From: Onchocerca lupi
Lineage: Eukaryota > Nematoda > Chromadorea > Rhabditida > Onchocercidae
Length of the DNA stretch: 64,000 nucleotides
Reading direction: 5' to 3'
NCBI GenBank assembly: GCA_028564675.1
Contig: JAOVVO010000112.1
Span: 62,001-126,000 of the forward strand
Positions 49,001 to 63,107 of the stretch are shown here, one piece after another. The notes beneath the pieces are model-generated. The model was not told the origin of the DNA and ran no database searches. It saw only the letters and a program-made list of their open reading frames with translations. Positions within the stretch are counted from its first letter, which is position 1. Every line of letters starts with the position of its first letter. A program made the position numbers and the translations under genes.

Positions 49001-52000
49001 TGATTCTCGTTAAATTTTTTCGATAAATGCTTAGAATCACCAAGTATGATGGATTTATTTCAAAAGATTTGGTCATATATTAGGTGGTAATTAAATGACA
49101 GCTTATATATGGAAGGAGGAATGAGTAGGCAGCTTGTAGAATAGAAGATATAAGTAATGTGACGGCCCTAAAATGACAAGATTAGGTTTTAAGGCTCTGA
49201 TGAAAGCATGAACAATTTCAGTGTGGAGAATTTGAAAAAATTTGTCGAAGATGTTATTGGTGATAGATTAGAACCACATATGAAGAGCGAAGAACCACCT
49301 GAAGAACAGGGTGATGTCAAGGTCTGTTTAATAAAATTTTCAAATTCTTTGAAAATTATTTGGAAATTATGTCGCGAATAGTATCAGTATTTCTATTTTT
49401 CAACATTAAAATAGATGTTGAGACGTGTTTTTTTGTAGCCTAAAACCAGTATTCGAGTCCTTCTCCTTTAACCTAATAATAGAGAGAATTTTGGCTTATC
49501 CTTTAATTTCTCAATAGAGCCGAACTTTTCCTATTTATTGTGGTTATAGATCCTGGGTTCTTTTCTTTTCTTTTTACTTTTATTCATGCTTGGCTCTCTG
49601 AACTTCATTGCAAATGAAGATGCTTGAACTAGGGATCACTATCATCAATATAACAATGGTGTCGGGACTTCATATGATATATTCGCTTAGAATAATTCAA
49701 TATGAAGTTCCTTTTGCATTTTTAATATTTTTAAACGACTAAATTTCAAAAAATTCTTGAAGCATACAGGTGTAAATCGTTTTGAAATTTTACTATAGGG
49801 GATTCTTTTGCAAGTTATCAATTATTAATATTCCAAGACTAATCTAATTCAAGACGTAATATTTCTTCGGATTTAGACTAGGTTCTGGTATTTTTATATT
49901 CATTAATTTATTATATAATTTTCGAATAAGACTTTTTTATTCATGTTTTATCCGAATTGCGAAATTATTTATCATAATAAAAATTAAGAAAATGAGTATC
50001 TTGAGAACTGATCGCTGAATATCATTTCTGTCTTAAATGACCTTGGATATTTAGGTCGTTGTTGCTAAAAGTTTCAAAGAAATGGTCACTGATGTTGAAA
50101 AGGATGTCTTGATAGAATTCTATGCTCCATGGTGTGGCCATTGCAAGGCACTCGCACCGAAATATGATGAATTAGGCCAGAAATTATCCAAAGAACCAGG
50201 TGTTGTTATTGCGAAAATGGATGCAACAGCGAATGATGTGCCACCGCCATTCCAAGTGCAAGGGTAAATTTTATTTTATTTGCCATAACATGTTATTGAT
50301 TTAAAAAGGAGTATCTAATATAATATCCTATAAATTTATTGGTAACTGTACAGACAAGTGGTGATATAATTGGACCTTGTTCAAGTAACTTTTCCAGTCG
50401 TAACAGCAGTCTTATCTCACTTATTCAGTTGAGTCTTCAATGATTTGAAACGTCTGATCGTAGCCAACATATGATAGTGTCTTTTCGGCATACATGAGCA
50501 TGCTTAAGATTGCTGGTAATTTTAATTACAATGTACCGAAACTACTTATTCATTGCCGTTTTTCGATGTTGTAATTAGGTAAATTTTGTTGGGAAAGTTA
50601 TCTTTCCATTGTTCCCTGCTCTGCAGATACAGGAATCTGATATGTTGCATTCATCGAAAGAAAATTATTTAACTGATAATGATTAACTGATTTTTTTTTT
50701 TTTTTTTTTAATTTACAGCAAAGTTTCTTTATTTCTTCACATTTTTTGCGTTCTTGGATTTAAAGCTGCAATTCTTCTGTCTTTGGATTGGACTATCTTC
50801 ATTTTTCTGTCAATTGAAGTATGTAGCAACTTCTTATCACAATTCTTTTACCTTAAACATGCATTATTATAATGGAATTAAGATTAGCAACATACACCTT
50901 GCACAGAAAGAGATTCAGCTACACGAATAGATTGCGATTGATTGCATCCGATTTTAATTCATATCCAGCCTTGCTTTTTAAATCATTAAATCTTAATTTT
51001 CAAAATCTATCTTTCATACTGCCGTGATGATTAGGCGTTGTCTATAATCTGCTTTCTGCCAAAACAACAAAGTGATTATCAGTTCTTAAGCTTCCTTAGT
51101 TGTTTTCTGCCAACATTAAAATTTAGAACTGACATAAAACATAGATTTTGGAACTGAAGCTATTTTCTGCCACGTTTTTGTCAACCTGAATTCACCGTCA
51201 TCATTACATCATCTGTTTCTGGAACAGGAGTGTTATTCCTAGTGACAACTGTTATTCACATTGTTGTAGCTGATGAAAAAGATCTTTTATGTTATCATTA
51301 TCAGAGAACGTGACTGGGGAAACCCATCTTTAATATTTTTGCTTCGTCAATATATCTGAAAATTTTATGTAGATTTATGATCGTTTCTGCAAACTCGGTT
51401 TCTCATATTTAAAGGAGTTGCAAACAATATGAGGTTGAAAGTATCAGTTTGTTTCGATTCTGATATACTTTAAAAGCAATTTCATCACAAAGCATTCTCA
51501 TGCCAATATTTACATTGGTTCAAATGTAACACTTATTTCGATCATGGAAATGAAATGTAATTGGTAAGCAAGAATGTACAATGTCTATCTGGTTTTTTCA
51601 AATAACGATTATGTGTATGTGTCAGTCGTCTTTGTACCCTATAATATGATTAGCTACAACCGTCAACTTTTATACTCATGTTGAGACTTTAATCACTATG
51701 ATAAAGTCATCGACATTTATCTTTTGCCTTATCATAGATTTCTCAGTTGGATTTCTTTTTGTCTTCATTCAATAATTTATTAGATCGTAAGCTAAGGTGC
51801 TGATAATGATAAAGTAATATCTATACATTTAACGAAATTTCAGTCAGATCTTGTTTTGTTAAAACTTTTCTGAGATGGGGAATTCTCTTTTCCTTTACTT
51901 TAATTTTCCTTATTTTCATTGCAGATTTCCAACTCTTTATTGGGTGCCGAAAAATAGAAAGGACAAACCAGAACCATACTCTGGTGGTCGGGAAGTGGAT

Positions 52001-52090
52001 GATTTTATCAAATACATTGCGAAGCATGCAACGGAAGAATTGAAAGGATACAAGAGAGATGGGAAACCGAAGAAGAAGGAAGAACTATAA
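46092..52090 (+). CDS. pdi-3: Protein disulfide isomerase, ERp57/PDIA3 type
   Basis: Eleven exons, 494 aa: 46092-46252, 46475-46562, 47046-47271, 47549-47672, 47765-47878, 48218-48321, 48471-48565, 48823-48920, 49222-49321, 50055-50263, 51925-52090. All are GT-AG and the frame closes. It has a signal peptide (about 1-24, leucine-rich, ending NADG). Two thioredoxin domains each carry WCGHC (cysteines 55/58 and 397/400). Two redox-inactive domains lie between them, with the SNYWRNR stretch typical of ERp57. The C-terminus KEEL is a KDEL-type ER-retrieval signal. It oxidises and isomerises disulfides of secreted proteins in the ER lumen. In filarial worms PDIs also support cuticle collagen assembly (family knowledge). 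The length matches C. elegans PDI-3 (about 488 aa). The intron before the last exon is 1.66 kb. Confidence 0.97.
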
Positions 52091-52960
52091 AGGGTCAGAA
52101 TTATTGTTAGGCCTGAAAGACTTAAAATTTTGAGGTCGAAAAATTAAGAGCATTAGATTTTAAGTTCGCCTGTTTATTACAATGGCCAGATTCATTCTCA
52201 TCCATTGTCGGTCAATGTTAATTGTTGATTTATTTTAATTTATTGGATATTTTTTTTTCAAGTTTCAGATCTTTACATCCAAGTTCTGGAATATGACGCT
52301 ATCTAAGGGTATTTCTCTACCATTCACCAAAAAAAAAAAATGAAATTTCGAAATCCTTTTTTGTGGCTTGATAAATTTAACCTGAGGCTTAGTTCCAGAG
52401 AGGTGAACGAGACTGTTGTATGTCCCATTTCTTTTTGTTTTTTGTTTCATTTTTAGTAGTGAGAGCTACTTCAATTCTCCAAATTCGACACCTCTACCAT
52501 GTTGCATTTCAGTGATCTATTTATTCAAAGATTTTAAATATTTGTTAAAGCAAAAGTTTGCATGCTAATTTCTTTTTCTTGGTTCGTGAAATATCAAATA
52601 TTGGTACTTTTTTATTTTTCAGTTATTATCATTTGTTAATCATGAGATATCAGTAAATTTTAGGTAACAGATTATGAATTCTAATTTTATGATCCAAACA
52701 ACCTCAGTGCTTGCTACTGGATAAATATCTAAATCATTCCATAAGCTGTGATATGAATTTCCGCATATGTTTTCTTTTAGTTTACTTTGATGATAACTTC
52801 ATTTTAAATCGTTTTCCAGTGCCTTAGGCTATTTCGTCAATTATTTCGGAATGTTTGTTCCAAATTATAGGTTTTTTGGTCTTAGGTTTTTCCTTTTTTA
52901 TCTTGTATTAATGTTGTTATTGTCGTGTTTTTACTATTTTGCTTTTGTTTTTAAACTTTA

Positions 52961-52966
52961 AATAAA
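52961..52966 (+). terminator. Candidate poly(A) signal of pdi-3
   Basis: AATAAA in an A/T-rich context 871 bases past the stop. I saw no earlier AATAAA on this strand, so the 3' UTR may be long. Confidence 0.4.
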
Positions 52967-53891
52967 CTTTTTTTAAAGAAATTAAAGGAATTCTTCCCAT
53001 TTTTGCGCATAAATATTCCAGGAGGAAGTCAAGGGGTTGAAAAACTTATCAAGGTGAACTGGAGAAGAGGGGGAAAAGGAATTTGACGAATTTGAAATTC
53101 CGCTTATTCGTTTTGTAGCTGAAAGTGTCCCGTTTGGAATATGTTGCTTTTCCCACTTCAATAACGTTTGGGTTTTGTGTTGCGTTGCGACTCGCGTTCC
53201 GCGTCCTTCCTTTCTGCAGTGATGATGATGGTGATGGCGATGATAGTTATGGTATTTCCGAAGCTGACGATGAAGTTTGTAGGATTTTGGAACGATCGAA
53301 AGTAGTCTTCTTGAGCCTAATCGTCTTGTAACCACTGTTTCCACTTCGAGGGTTTCTTTAATCCTGAAAATTCGTATCGTTTGGATTTAGCGAAGTCCTT
53401 AACCTGTATTGATATGATAGCTGTTTATTGATCGCTGATTCGCTCACATCGGAAATTTAGTTTTGATCAGTATATATGTGTATGTATATGTGTGCGTGTT
53501 GGCATATCATTCTATAGTGATATGAATTGTGTTTTGTTTAAGATCTTTTAAAAAGATAAGACGAGAGTTTTACTTTCTTGGGATATATTAGATGGTGATA
53601 TTCGGGGAATTTGAAGTGAATGTCGTCTGTATCTGACCTATAATATCCTCGGTTGAGGATTTTTGTTGCTGTAGTATACGGACGAACGGCTATATCTAGC
53701 TTTAGTATCAACTTCGGAATCTATACGGCTTCATTCACTCCATACCTGTCATGGTTTGGGAACTCTCGGTTTGCGATATTGGATATTAATGGAGCAGAAA
53801 CAAATCAATGTTTCGAGTTCTTGTCTCGCTGTCTTACCGGTTGTAAGCGAGTTAATCCGTATTGTTCATTGTTGATTCGTTTCATTCTTCA

Positions 53892-54281
53892 TCATTTCAC
53901 TCCATTCTTCAGTACAGGTATTATTATTTTCCGGGAAATAACTTCCGGTAATTTGGTCAGCATTTTTGGAACTTTTCCAACTTTCTCCCTGTTACCATTC
54001 CGTTTCTTTCTACATGCTGGATTGTAATTGAATTTTAGAAAATACACTAATACATGTTTGATTAACCTATATAATATATTCCCAAAGTAAAAAGAAACCC
54101 CATCCGCGGTAGACTTTATTCCTGCAATTTCACTTACTTCCGGCGAATTTTGTGCTGCATGACGAGCGACAAACGTTGCAGCGCTATATCTCGGATGTTC
54201 ACGAATGCCTTTTGGTATTTCTGTGTAATACTGATTGTTTTGGTAGTGCAAAATTTTGAAACGAATAATGATTGCAATGAT
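53892..54281 (-). CDS. Orphan exon or gene fragment, minus strand
   Basis: On the minus strand TTTTTTCAG (AG at 54283-54282) opens a frame that runs to a stop at 53892. Within it, GAA|GTAAGT at 54138 is a strong donor, giving a phase-0 exon 54138-54281 of exactly 48 codons. The translation starts with a hydrophobic IIAIIIRFKIL, then a polar stretch with YTEIPKGIREHPRYSAATF and ends RHAAQNSPE. It looks like the cytosolic edge of a membrane protein. No family is recognised. Reading on past the donor gives an alternative terminal exon of 129 codons. I found no clear partner exons, so it may be a small unannotated gene, a remnant, or chance. Confidence 0.35.
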   Translation of the reverse strand: MIAIIIRFKILHYQNNQYYTEIPKGIREHPRYSAATFVARHAAQNSPEVSEIAGIKSTADGVSFYFGNILYRLIKHVLVYFLKFNYNPACRKKRNGNREKVGKVPKMLTKLPEVISRKIIIPVLKNGVK

Positions 54282-54358
54282 CTGAAAAAAGATTTTTTTT
54301 TAAAAAAGGAAAGAAAATTCTACATTTCAATCAAAAGGAAGTTTATGATATTTTTTAT

Positions 54359-54405
54359 CTCTCTCTCTTTCCCTCTTTCTCTCTCTCACTCTCTCTCTCT
54401 TTCTC
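54359..54405. repeat. CT-rich microsatellite
   Basis: Interrupted (CT)n on the plus strand, just to the right of the orphan exon's 3' splice site. Confidence 0.75.
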
Positions 54406-55826
54406 AAGATAAATCGAGAGGTTTTTAATGATTGAAAAAAGCCATTTACATTAGCTAATTTGTGTATAATTTTATCAACAATTCATGATATACTATAATG
54501 GTTAAGAAGAAAATTATTTCTGCGAAGCTGAAAGATTGAGGAACTGATTCAGTTTTAATTCAGCCAAGACTGATTTTTTAGCAATAAAGATTGGTAGCAT
54601 TTCTGTCTAATAAATATAAGTAAGAATGCCAGGGAGAAGAAGGGAAGAAGTTTCTTGATATAGACTGATCTCTATCAATTTGAGGCAGAGTATTCTGTTT
54701 TGGATATTTGCTTGCTGAATAACCGGTAAGAATTCGATCAAATAGACTGGTGAGAAAAAATGAAAAAGAGACGACTGCAAAATTATTCGATTAATTAATT
54801 AAGCTGATTTTGTCGACGAAAATTTTTAAATTTTAATCACTTGTCTTTTCAAATTTGAATAGATTACTTCATAAATTGACTGGTAGGTTTTATGTAGTTT
54901 TCTCTTTAAAATCGATTTTAATTTTCACATTTGTGAAGATGTTAAGAATTGAATCTGTGAACTGCGACTTCTGTAACTGTTTGAAACAAAACATGTAAAT
55001 TCCAAAATTTTTACATTGTTTTTATGGAAAATTTTCGAAAAATTAGAATGATATCCATAAAAATAATTCAAAAACTTTGGAATTTATGTGCTTTGTAAGA
55101 AATGAAATATTTTTGAGATTTTTGATGAAATTGTGAAAATCCTTCCAGAATTTTCATTTTCAATGTTCATCGATAAGAATTATAAAAATTTCCACTTCCG
55201 TCCGTTTAATCTAAAAGGTGTTTTTTAGTAATCGATAATTCGCTTAAATTATCATCTACTATGATTCTTATCTTAATTATTTTGCTTTTTCCCCTTTTTT
55301 CGAAGTAATTGAAAACAAACCTAATTGGATTCAGTTATTTTTCTATGCAAAGCTTTAAGATGTATATCTACGGAACTTTTACATAATGTTATAATTAAGC
55401 TAAATAGCGTTAAACGTGATATGATCGGAGAAATGGTTTTATTTATCATGCTGATGATATTCGATACAGACAAGCTTGGATATGTTCTCATACTATTTAT
55501 TGTTATTTTTTCTCTAATCGGAAAAGTTGGATATAGTTAGATATTTGAACATTATGATTTGTCTTTCCATTGACACTTAGTTTAATCTAACATATAACCC
55601 TCATATGTTTATAATTATCCAACAAAGAAAAGAAATTTGACGAAATATTAATGAAAAAATCAAAATTAAAAAAAATTTTCCCAAATTTCAGATTGGAAAC
55701 TTCCATCCTCTTTCATCAATGATTTGAAGGATAAAAGTAGTAATTTATATTGTATTATACTGTTCATCATTTCATTGCTATATACAATATTCGTATGTTT
55801 TTCCTGTTGTCTGTGTATATGGAAGG

Positions 55827-58800
55827 ATGTCATCATCATCATCTGTAACTTCGGATTCGGAATTTACGGCGGAAAGTAGCGGAAGTGAAAGTACATCAGA
55901 TCATCAAAGAAGTGGAAGTATATCAGATCATCAAGAAACCATCACTGTTGATCTAACCGCACGACAAGGTGTGCTTTTTATTGATCTCTTATTTCATTTT
56001 AGTCTGACGAAAATAGAAGTGTTTGAATGTAATCGATTTTTTTCTACTCGAAAGTTTTAAAATTTAAATTGGCACAAAAAAAGATTTCATGTCATAATAT
56101 GAATTGATGTAAAAAAGATTTTAAATTCTTTTTTATTCGATCATTTCATAATGAAAATGCTAAAATTGATATTCCTGATTTGATATTTATGCAAACGATT
56201 ACTGCGCTGATTCTTTTTCAATCTCCTTGCTATCTCATGACTTGATTTTTTTTTTATTATTATTAATTTTTCATCCAAAATATTAAGAAGGAAGTTTTAA
56301 GAATTTATAATGATTGAAGAAAAATTTTTTCAAAAAAAAAATATAAAAGTTTTTTAAAACATTCGATTCAATTTTGCCCTTTAAAATAATAGAAAATATG
56401 AAAAAGTTTATTTTGCTCCCGAAGTTGAAAAATTACAAATCATATGAATCTAAGAAATTTCAAGTGAAATTTAGAATTTCTTTTAAATTTCAGAGGATGA
56501 CTAAATTTTATATTACTAAGAAAAGTTTTCTTGCTTTTAAAAGTATATCATCACCGTTTTATCAAGACGGGGTCAATAGCTTCTCCGGAATAATTCAGTT
56601 AGTTAACTTGTCCGGAATGATTTCATGTCAGGCAGCTACGAACCTGTAGTTATTCATCTGGAAAAAGTTGACTATAAAAAAGTTGAAATAACTTCTCTTT
56701 CCTCTACTCTATTCTTATGTTCTTCCTTCCCTCCCTTATCTCATCATTTTAGAAAAATTTTTGGGATGAAGTTTCATTGAAATTCTCCTCTCCAATTTTA
56801 GTCTTCAAAACTTCTTTCTCGTTAATTTCATTCAAAAAAATCTTTTTGTTAACAAAAAGATGAAATTTCCGCTAAACGTAAGGTTTTCAACACGAATTTT
56901 TTTGTAACACATTTAAAAGTGGGAAAATCTTTGCCCCTTCATAAAAGAATATGCTAAAATAATGTTTTGCTTGACAATAGTTTGTTGATGAGAAACTTAG
57001 CTATTACTGTCTTGAAGGGATATGGGAATGAAAATCTTGCCACAAAAAATCGATAATGCCAAGTTTTGTACCTATATATGAAAAAATTAACAATTTTGTA
57101 ATTTGCATCACTTTTTGGGAAATAAAATTTCTTAAGATAAACGAAATTGAAGGAAATATACCTTCATTTTTTTAGAATCAGAAACAAACGTTGATGGAAT
57201 CAGTATTGTAGGAGAAAACTTCAAAGAAGGCAACGATGGCGAAATATCATCGATTGGAAGTTCAAAAAGTGATTTGGATACGAAGGACGGTGAAAGTGAT
57301 ACTTCCGATTCGAAAAGTAAGAATAAACGTTAGCAAATTGATCTCTATCGTCAGCTCCTTATATTACTTGAAGAAAATGATTCTTCATTGTACTTTACAA
57401 TTTCTTTTTCTTTGATTCAGTGATTGAAAGGTAGAAATCAGTCAATTTTTATGGAAGTTACACAGTCTATATGCTTACTTATAGATAGCGAAAATGGTGA
57501 ATTCAATGTGAATGAACGAAAAAGTGATTCAGTATTCAGTGCTGAAAGTGGTGATGGAGAGGTTGCTACAATAAAAAAGAAACGTGGCATCAAAATTACA
57601 GATGAAACACGAAAGGCATTATTAAAAAAAATTTTTTTTTCTATTAGTTAAAAGATAAAAATTGAATTCAAAATATCTCCAAAAAAATATCGAAAATTAA
57701 TTTTAAGAAATTGTTCAGTAAATTTAAGCAATTTTGACTTACCAAAAAACAAGTTCACAGAACAATTTGATGTAATTCATGATTATAATGAATTCAAAAT
57801 CTAAGTTATTGACAGTTATATCAGTTATATTTTCTTAAGTTTTTGGAAGATGAGAATATATTACGACGATCTTCAAGGCAACGTAAGGAGACAACTGATT
57901 CAAATGCAGAGAAGGGGACAGAAAAAACAGTAAAAAAAACCGGAAAAAGGTGTCATTTTTGTTTTTTGAGTGAATATGAGAATTTCATTTTTTTTTTGAA
58001 ATGATTTTTCGAAAATTAAAATTAAAAAAAAATTTTTTTTCATTTCTATAGGCAGTTATCACAATCCGGAGAAGATGAAACAAGTGATGATGAGTCGTCG
58101 TCGGAAATTACATTGGCACGAAAGACGCATCAAAAATTAAAAAAATCGCAAGCAAGAAAGCGGTCCCGGAAACATAATATAAGTTCCGATGATGATTCGG
58201 GGGGAATACGTTCAACACGTCAAAGCAAAATTGATGGTGAAAAAAATCGCATCAATTATCGAGATATTAGTTCGGATGAGGAGGTTAAATCACACTTCAT
58301 AATCATTTTTCTTGACATCAAAAAGAATAAATTTGTAGTATCAACTTAAGCACTATACTTAGAGTAGTATTAACGTAAATTTAAAGTGCCATCAAAAGGC
58401 AACAATGATAGATAAAGCAAGTAAAATAACTATTATTTTTAAAATTAATAGTCGCGTCATTTTATCATTTCCGTATTACGATCATTTGGAACTATATTCT
58501 TATGTTATTTGATATTTGAGAAGAGGTATTACTTTATCGTGAAATTTCCTCTTCTTTATTTTGCGATCGCTTAATTATTGTGTTTATACTTTCTTTTGTT
58601 TATTGTAAGCACTTTAATAACTTCTATTTAACATCATTTCGATTTGTTTCTAGTCGAAATCACCACGTTAGAATATACAAAAAAGTATAACGAGTCATAA
58701 TATACACAAATACATCTCTATCGCATTTTTCAACCTTGATATCATAGCTGTTTTGAGAGTTAAATGGTGCCATTCTCCTGATTATCTCAAATACTGTTTG

Positions 58801-61800
58801 CAGTATTTGATGTACTTACCATTCAGATAGTACGTAAGCTATTTAATGATTTACCGTCCCGGTATTGTAATCATGCGAAGCATTTATTTACCATTTTTAT
58901 AGTAATTCTGTTTTAAATTTCAGATCAATTCTGATGATGTATTGGAATGGGATGAAGGTGATAAAGTAGGAGGCGGTGATTCAGCAGATCATAATACTTC
59001 GGGCAGCGAAACGATCGAAAAGGTATTACGTCATCGAGCAGGATATCCAGGAGCAACCGGAGCATCGACAACATGCTACAATGTGGAGGATAAAGGTGAT
59101 CCGAATGTTAAACTAGCAGGTACTGATTATGAAAAAATCTTATTTTTGTACTATCAACAGAGCATGAGGAAATTCATGAGCAATGAAAAAATTTCGATAA
59201 ACGTTTATGTTAATACTTGCTCATCAATTTTATTTTTTAGGAACCCGATCTTGTTTTGAAAACTAATTTACAAATTAAAATGTTAAACAAAATATTATAG
59301 AGAAATTAATTGTATGAAAGTGATTTAATCCGATATCTTCGAAATTTTCCAAACAACATTTTTCAAATTTGAGATATAATTTCGCAATATGTATGTAGTC
59401 AAAAAGATATTTAAAAAACAGATGGAGATTTAACATACAATGCAACATTAGTTTGTTTTCAGTATTCCTTATTCATGCCTGACTATGTGAGTCATGCATT
59501 CGTCCCACTGTGACAGAAATGTTTTGCTCTAATATTGATTAAAAAAAGGTACAAATTATAGAAATTATCCTTCCAGAAAATGGTAGTGAAATGGAGTTGG
59601 AACGTCAGTACTTAATTAAATGGTTAGGCTGGTCTCATCTTCATAATACATGGGAATCGGAAAATAGCTTAAAACTATGTAATGCCAAAGGATTGAAGAA
59701 AATCGATAATTATATGAAACGTTTAAGGGATATCGAGGAATGGTTAGTTTCAAAAATTGGAATGCTCTCAGAGTATGGTTTAGAAAGGACGAAGTGTAGT
59801 TGAAAGTTGAGATGGAATTTTTTTATAATTCCCTAATAATTTACACACTTAAATATTCCAGGAAACTTACGGCAGATAAAGAGTATATTGAATTTTTTGA
59901 TTGTGAACAACAGATGAACGATGAACTTAATGAACAATATAAGGTTAATATGCACTGATAGCATACAAGTATATAAGGAAAGAGGCAGAAAACAAGAAAA
60001 ATACAGAGATTTAAGGGATTTAATCTCTTTTAGATTTTAATTGATCATTTTTTATATTAAAAATGCTTGTTTTAACGAATTGGTAATTAGAGTAGGAATC
60101 ATTTGAAGGGTTTAAATTTATCATTAGAACTGAAGTCATCCCAACTGTTCATTGGAAGTGTAAGCAGATGAAATTCCGGTGACAAGAAATGCCACAAATT
60201 CTAAGTTAAAGCCAGTCTTGTAACCTTTTCATCTTAAAGTTAGTCAATCGGTGGATAAAAATAAGTAGTTGCGTAGTTGTTGTTTTTCCCACCCTACAAT
60301 TAGTATTTAGTATAGTCATATGCTAAACTATGGTATTTGAGTGAAGAGGCAGTATAATGATAAAATGAGATGATTAAGCAATCAACGCTTATTTATGATA
60401 AAATAAATTTTTTCAGATTATTGAGCGAGTAATAGCTCATCAGATATCGCGTAATCAAGGTGAATGCGAAGGGACGGAATATTTTGTAAAATGGTGTGGC
60501 TTACCATATTCTGAATGCACATGGGAAGAGGAACATTTGATCACACGACAGTTTAAAGATAAAATTGATGCATACTATGATCGACGTGATAATGGAAAAG
60601 TACCGAATAAACATTGTCCGGTTTGTTTTCAACAATTTTTTATGTTTTGTTTCAGAAACTTTTATGACAGTTTTCGAGAATAAAGTTGCATTTCAATGTA
60701 ATTAGTCATTGAGATGTGCAAAATTTCTCGTAAATTAAAATTTTCCGGCTTTGATACAGAGTATACTTTCTTTTATTTATAATGTGATACTCCCACTTAA
60801 GCAGTGGAACAATTTAGCAAATTTTATCTGTCAAGTATCTGTCTCTATATGATAAATCTGTATGATTTTTCTCATACCAGTCTGTTTTAGTGACGCTGTG
60901 GCATCTTTTTAGCATTTTTTTATATGGTAGGCTATCTTATCTTTTCTTGCAGAGATAGGCTGCCCATCCATGTATAATAAGTTATCGTATCTTTATAGGG
61001 AAACCTAGCATGTTTTTTTTTTTTCACTTGTTTGTCACTATCTTAAAAGCTTCTCTTTTTTTCAGTGTAACATCTCTTCATCTCGGGCTGTTAACTCAAG
61101 ATATAATTTAATTATCGATATTTTTGCAGGTTTTGAGAAAACGTCCAAGATTTGAAAAATTGAATGCTATTCCTAATTTTCTTCAACGAAAGGATGATCC
61201 AGAGCATGAGTTACGTGATTATCAATTAGAAGGAGTGAATTGGATGTTGCATGCTTGGACAAAGTTGGTTTTGTGATTTTAGTGTATCTTAAATTCGGAA
61301 TTCATTCATAGAAAGAAAAGCTATGATTTATAAAACATTCGGTATTTCGACTTGGAATTGATATTTTAAATAACAAATAAATTAAGACTGCCTGCTAACA
61401 TATGATTTTATTTCAGAAATTAGTTTATAATTATATAATATGTGGCGGAATATAAAATTCAAAAAAGATGCGAGTGTGCGAATGGTATCACGTATAGACA
61501 TTGTTAAATATATATTTCGACAAATAAACAATGGACTGTAGTTGAAATGGGTTCTTAGTAATTGAAGTGAACAAAAAATATGAGTGTGTGATTTGAGTAA
61601 ATTTGGTCTGATTTAATTAAAATAAAATTTAATACATTATATCTAGTTGAGAAATGGAAATTAGTTATAAAATCATCGATCATTTCTAAAACTTGTTTTA
61701 ATTTCTTGGATATTTACGAGATTTTAATTCCAGGGAAAATAGCTGCATACTTGCGGATGAAATGGGTTTGGGTAAAACGATTCAGAGTATTAGTTTTCTC

Positions 61801-63061
61801 TCGGTACTCTATCATAAATATCAACTGTATGGTACGTTTCTGGTTGTAGTACCGTTAAGTACGATGGCTTCTTGGCAACATGAATTTGAGACTTGGGCAC
61901 CAGATCTTAATGTTGTTACTTATGTTGGTGATGTTACAAGCCGTGATTTGGTTATTAATTTCTCTATACATATTGTTTAGTTTCTTATTTTCCTTATTCT
62001 TTTTCAAACACAGATCAGTTGACTGTTGTATAGTCGAACCATTATTTTTTAATTTATTAATACTGTTGCATGAAAATGTGAACTGCTAAAAGTAATGCTT
62101 TTCTTGAATATGGATATGAATAGTTTTTAATCACTTTCATCAGCAATTCAACGGAACTGTTGATGAAATTGATTACCTGATATTAGTATACTCTGTAATT
62201 TTTCTACAGTTGTGATAACTTCACAGTTTTTATCATGGCACATGAATTTAGTACGATCACATAATTTAATAATCTGAGTAGGCAGAGTTACAACTTTAAA
62301 ATTTAATTGATTGTGCGTAACAATAGTAATTTGGTTCGATTACTTGATTACTTAAAAGTTTGAAAGAATTGCTTTTACCTGATAATCTGTTACAATTACA
62401 GATAAGGCAATTCGAAATATATGTACAGAGCACAAAACGCCTGAAAGTAAATGTCGTCTTGACGACATACGAAATTCTTCTGAAAGATAAAGCAAGTTTT
62501 CCATAATTGTTGAGAGTAGGAAGTAATAAGAAATGCAAGACTATTTAGTATTATCTTTATACAAATAATTGACAAATAATGTAAATTTTGCTTATTATGC
62601 ACTGTTACGATGTATTATGAATAAGATACATTTCAGCTTCAAAATATTTAAAGACTTGACAGAATAATTGAAAGCTTGTAAAGTCTTTTTTTATTCCCAA
62701 GCTTAAATGCTCGTAAAATATGTTTTTGTAAATTTTTTTAACGGTATTTTGTTCCAGTTAATTTCGTATATTTGCAGTCCTTCCTTGGTTCATTTGAGTG
62801 GGCTGTGTTAGCTGTCGATGAAGCGCATCGTTTGAAGAATGATGAATCACTGTTGTATCGTTCGTTATTCGAATTCACAACGAATCATCGATTATTAATA
62901 ACCGGAACACCGCTTCAAAATTCGTTAAAAGAACTGTGGGCCTTGCTCCACTTTATTATGCCGGAAAAGTAAGCATTTACAAAATAGGATTTCTCCGCAT
63001 TCGAAAATAAGCTTGAAAATTATTTGATATATTAATGCTTGTTATGTTTTTTTTTTTCTTT

Positions 63062-63107
<46 letters not shown>

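Larger units (their letters stand above)
52091..55826. other. Intergenic region between pdi-3 and chd-1
   Basis: It holds the pdi-3 3' UTR, a GC-richer patch at about 53110-53330 and the orphan minus-strand exon below. It also holds a CT microsatellite at about 54359-54405 and the chd-1 promoter. TTTCAG at 55686-55691 is a possible acceptor for the chd-1 5' UTR. The 53110-53330 patch has CG-rich words and an open frame on both strands, but I see no protein family in it. Confidence 0.5.

Noticed and set aside
52982..53344. 120-codon minus-strand frame with a histidine run
   Set aside because: The histidines come from a GAT/GGT trinucleotide repeat on the opposite strand; no domain and no splice context.
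53653..54027. 124-codon plus-strand open frame opposite the orphan exon
   Set aside because: Starts at TTG, is hydrophobic without a family match, and overlaps the opposite-strand frame. The region is GC-richer, which lengthens chance frames.
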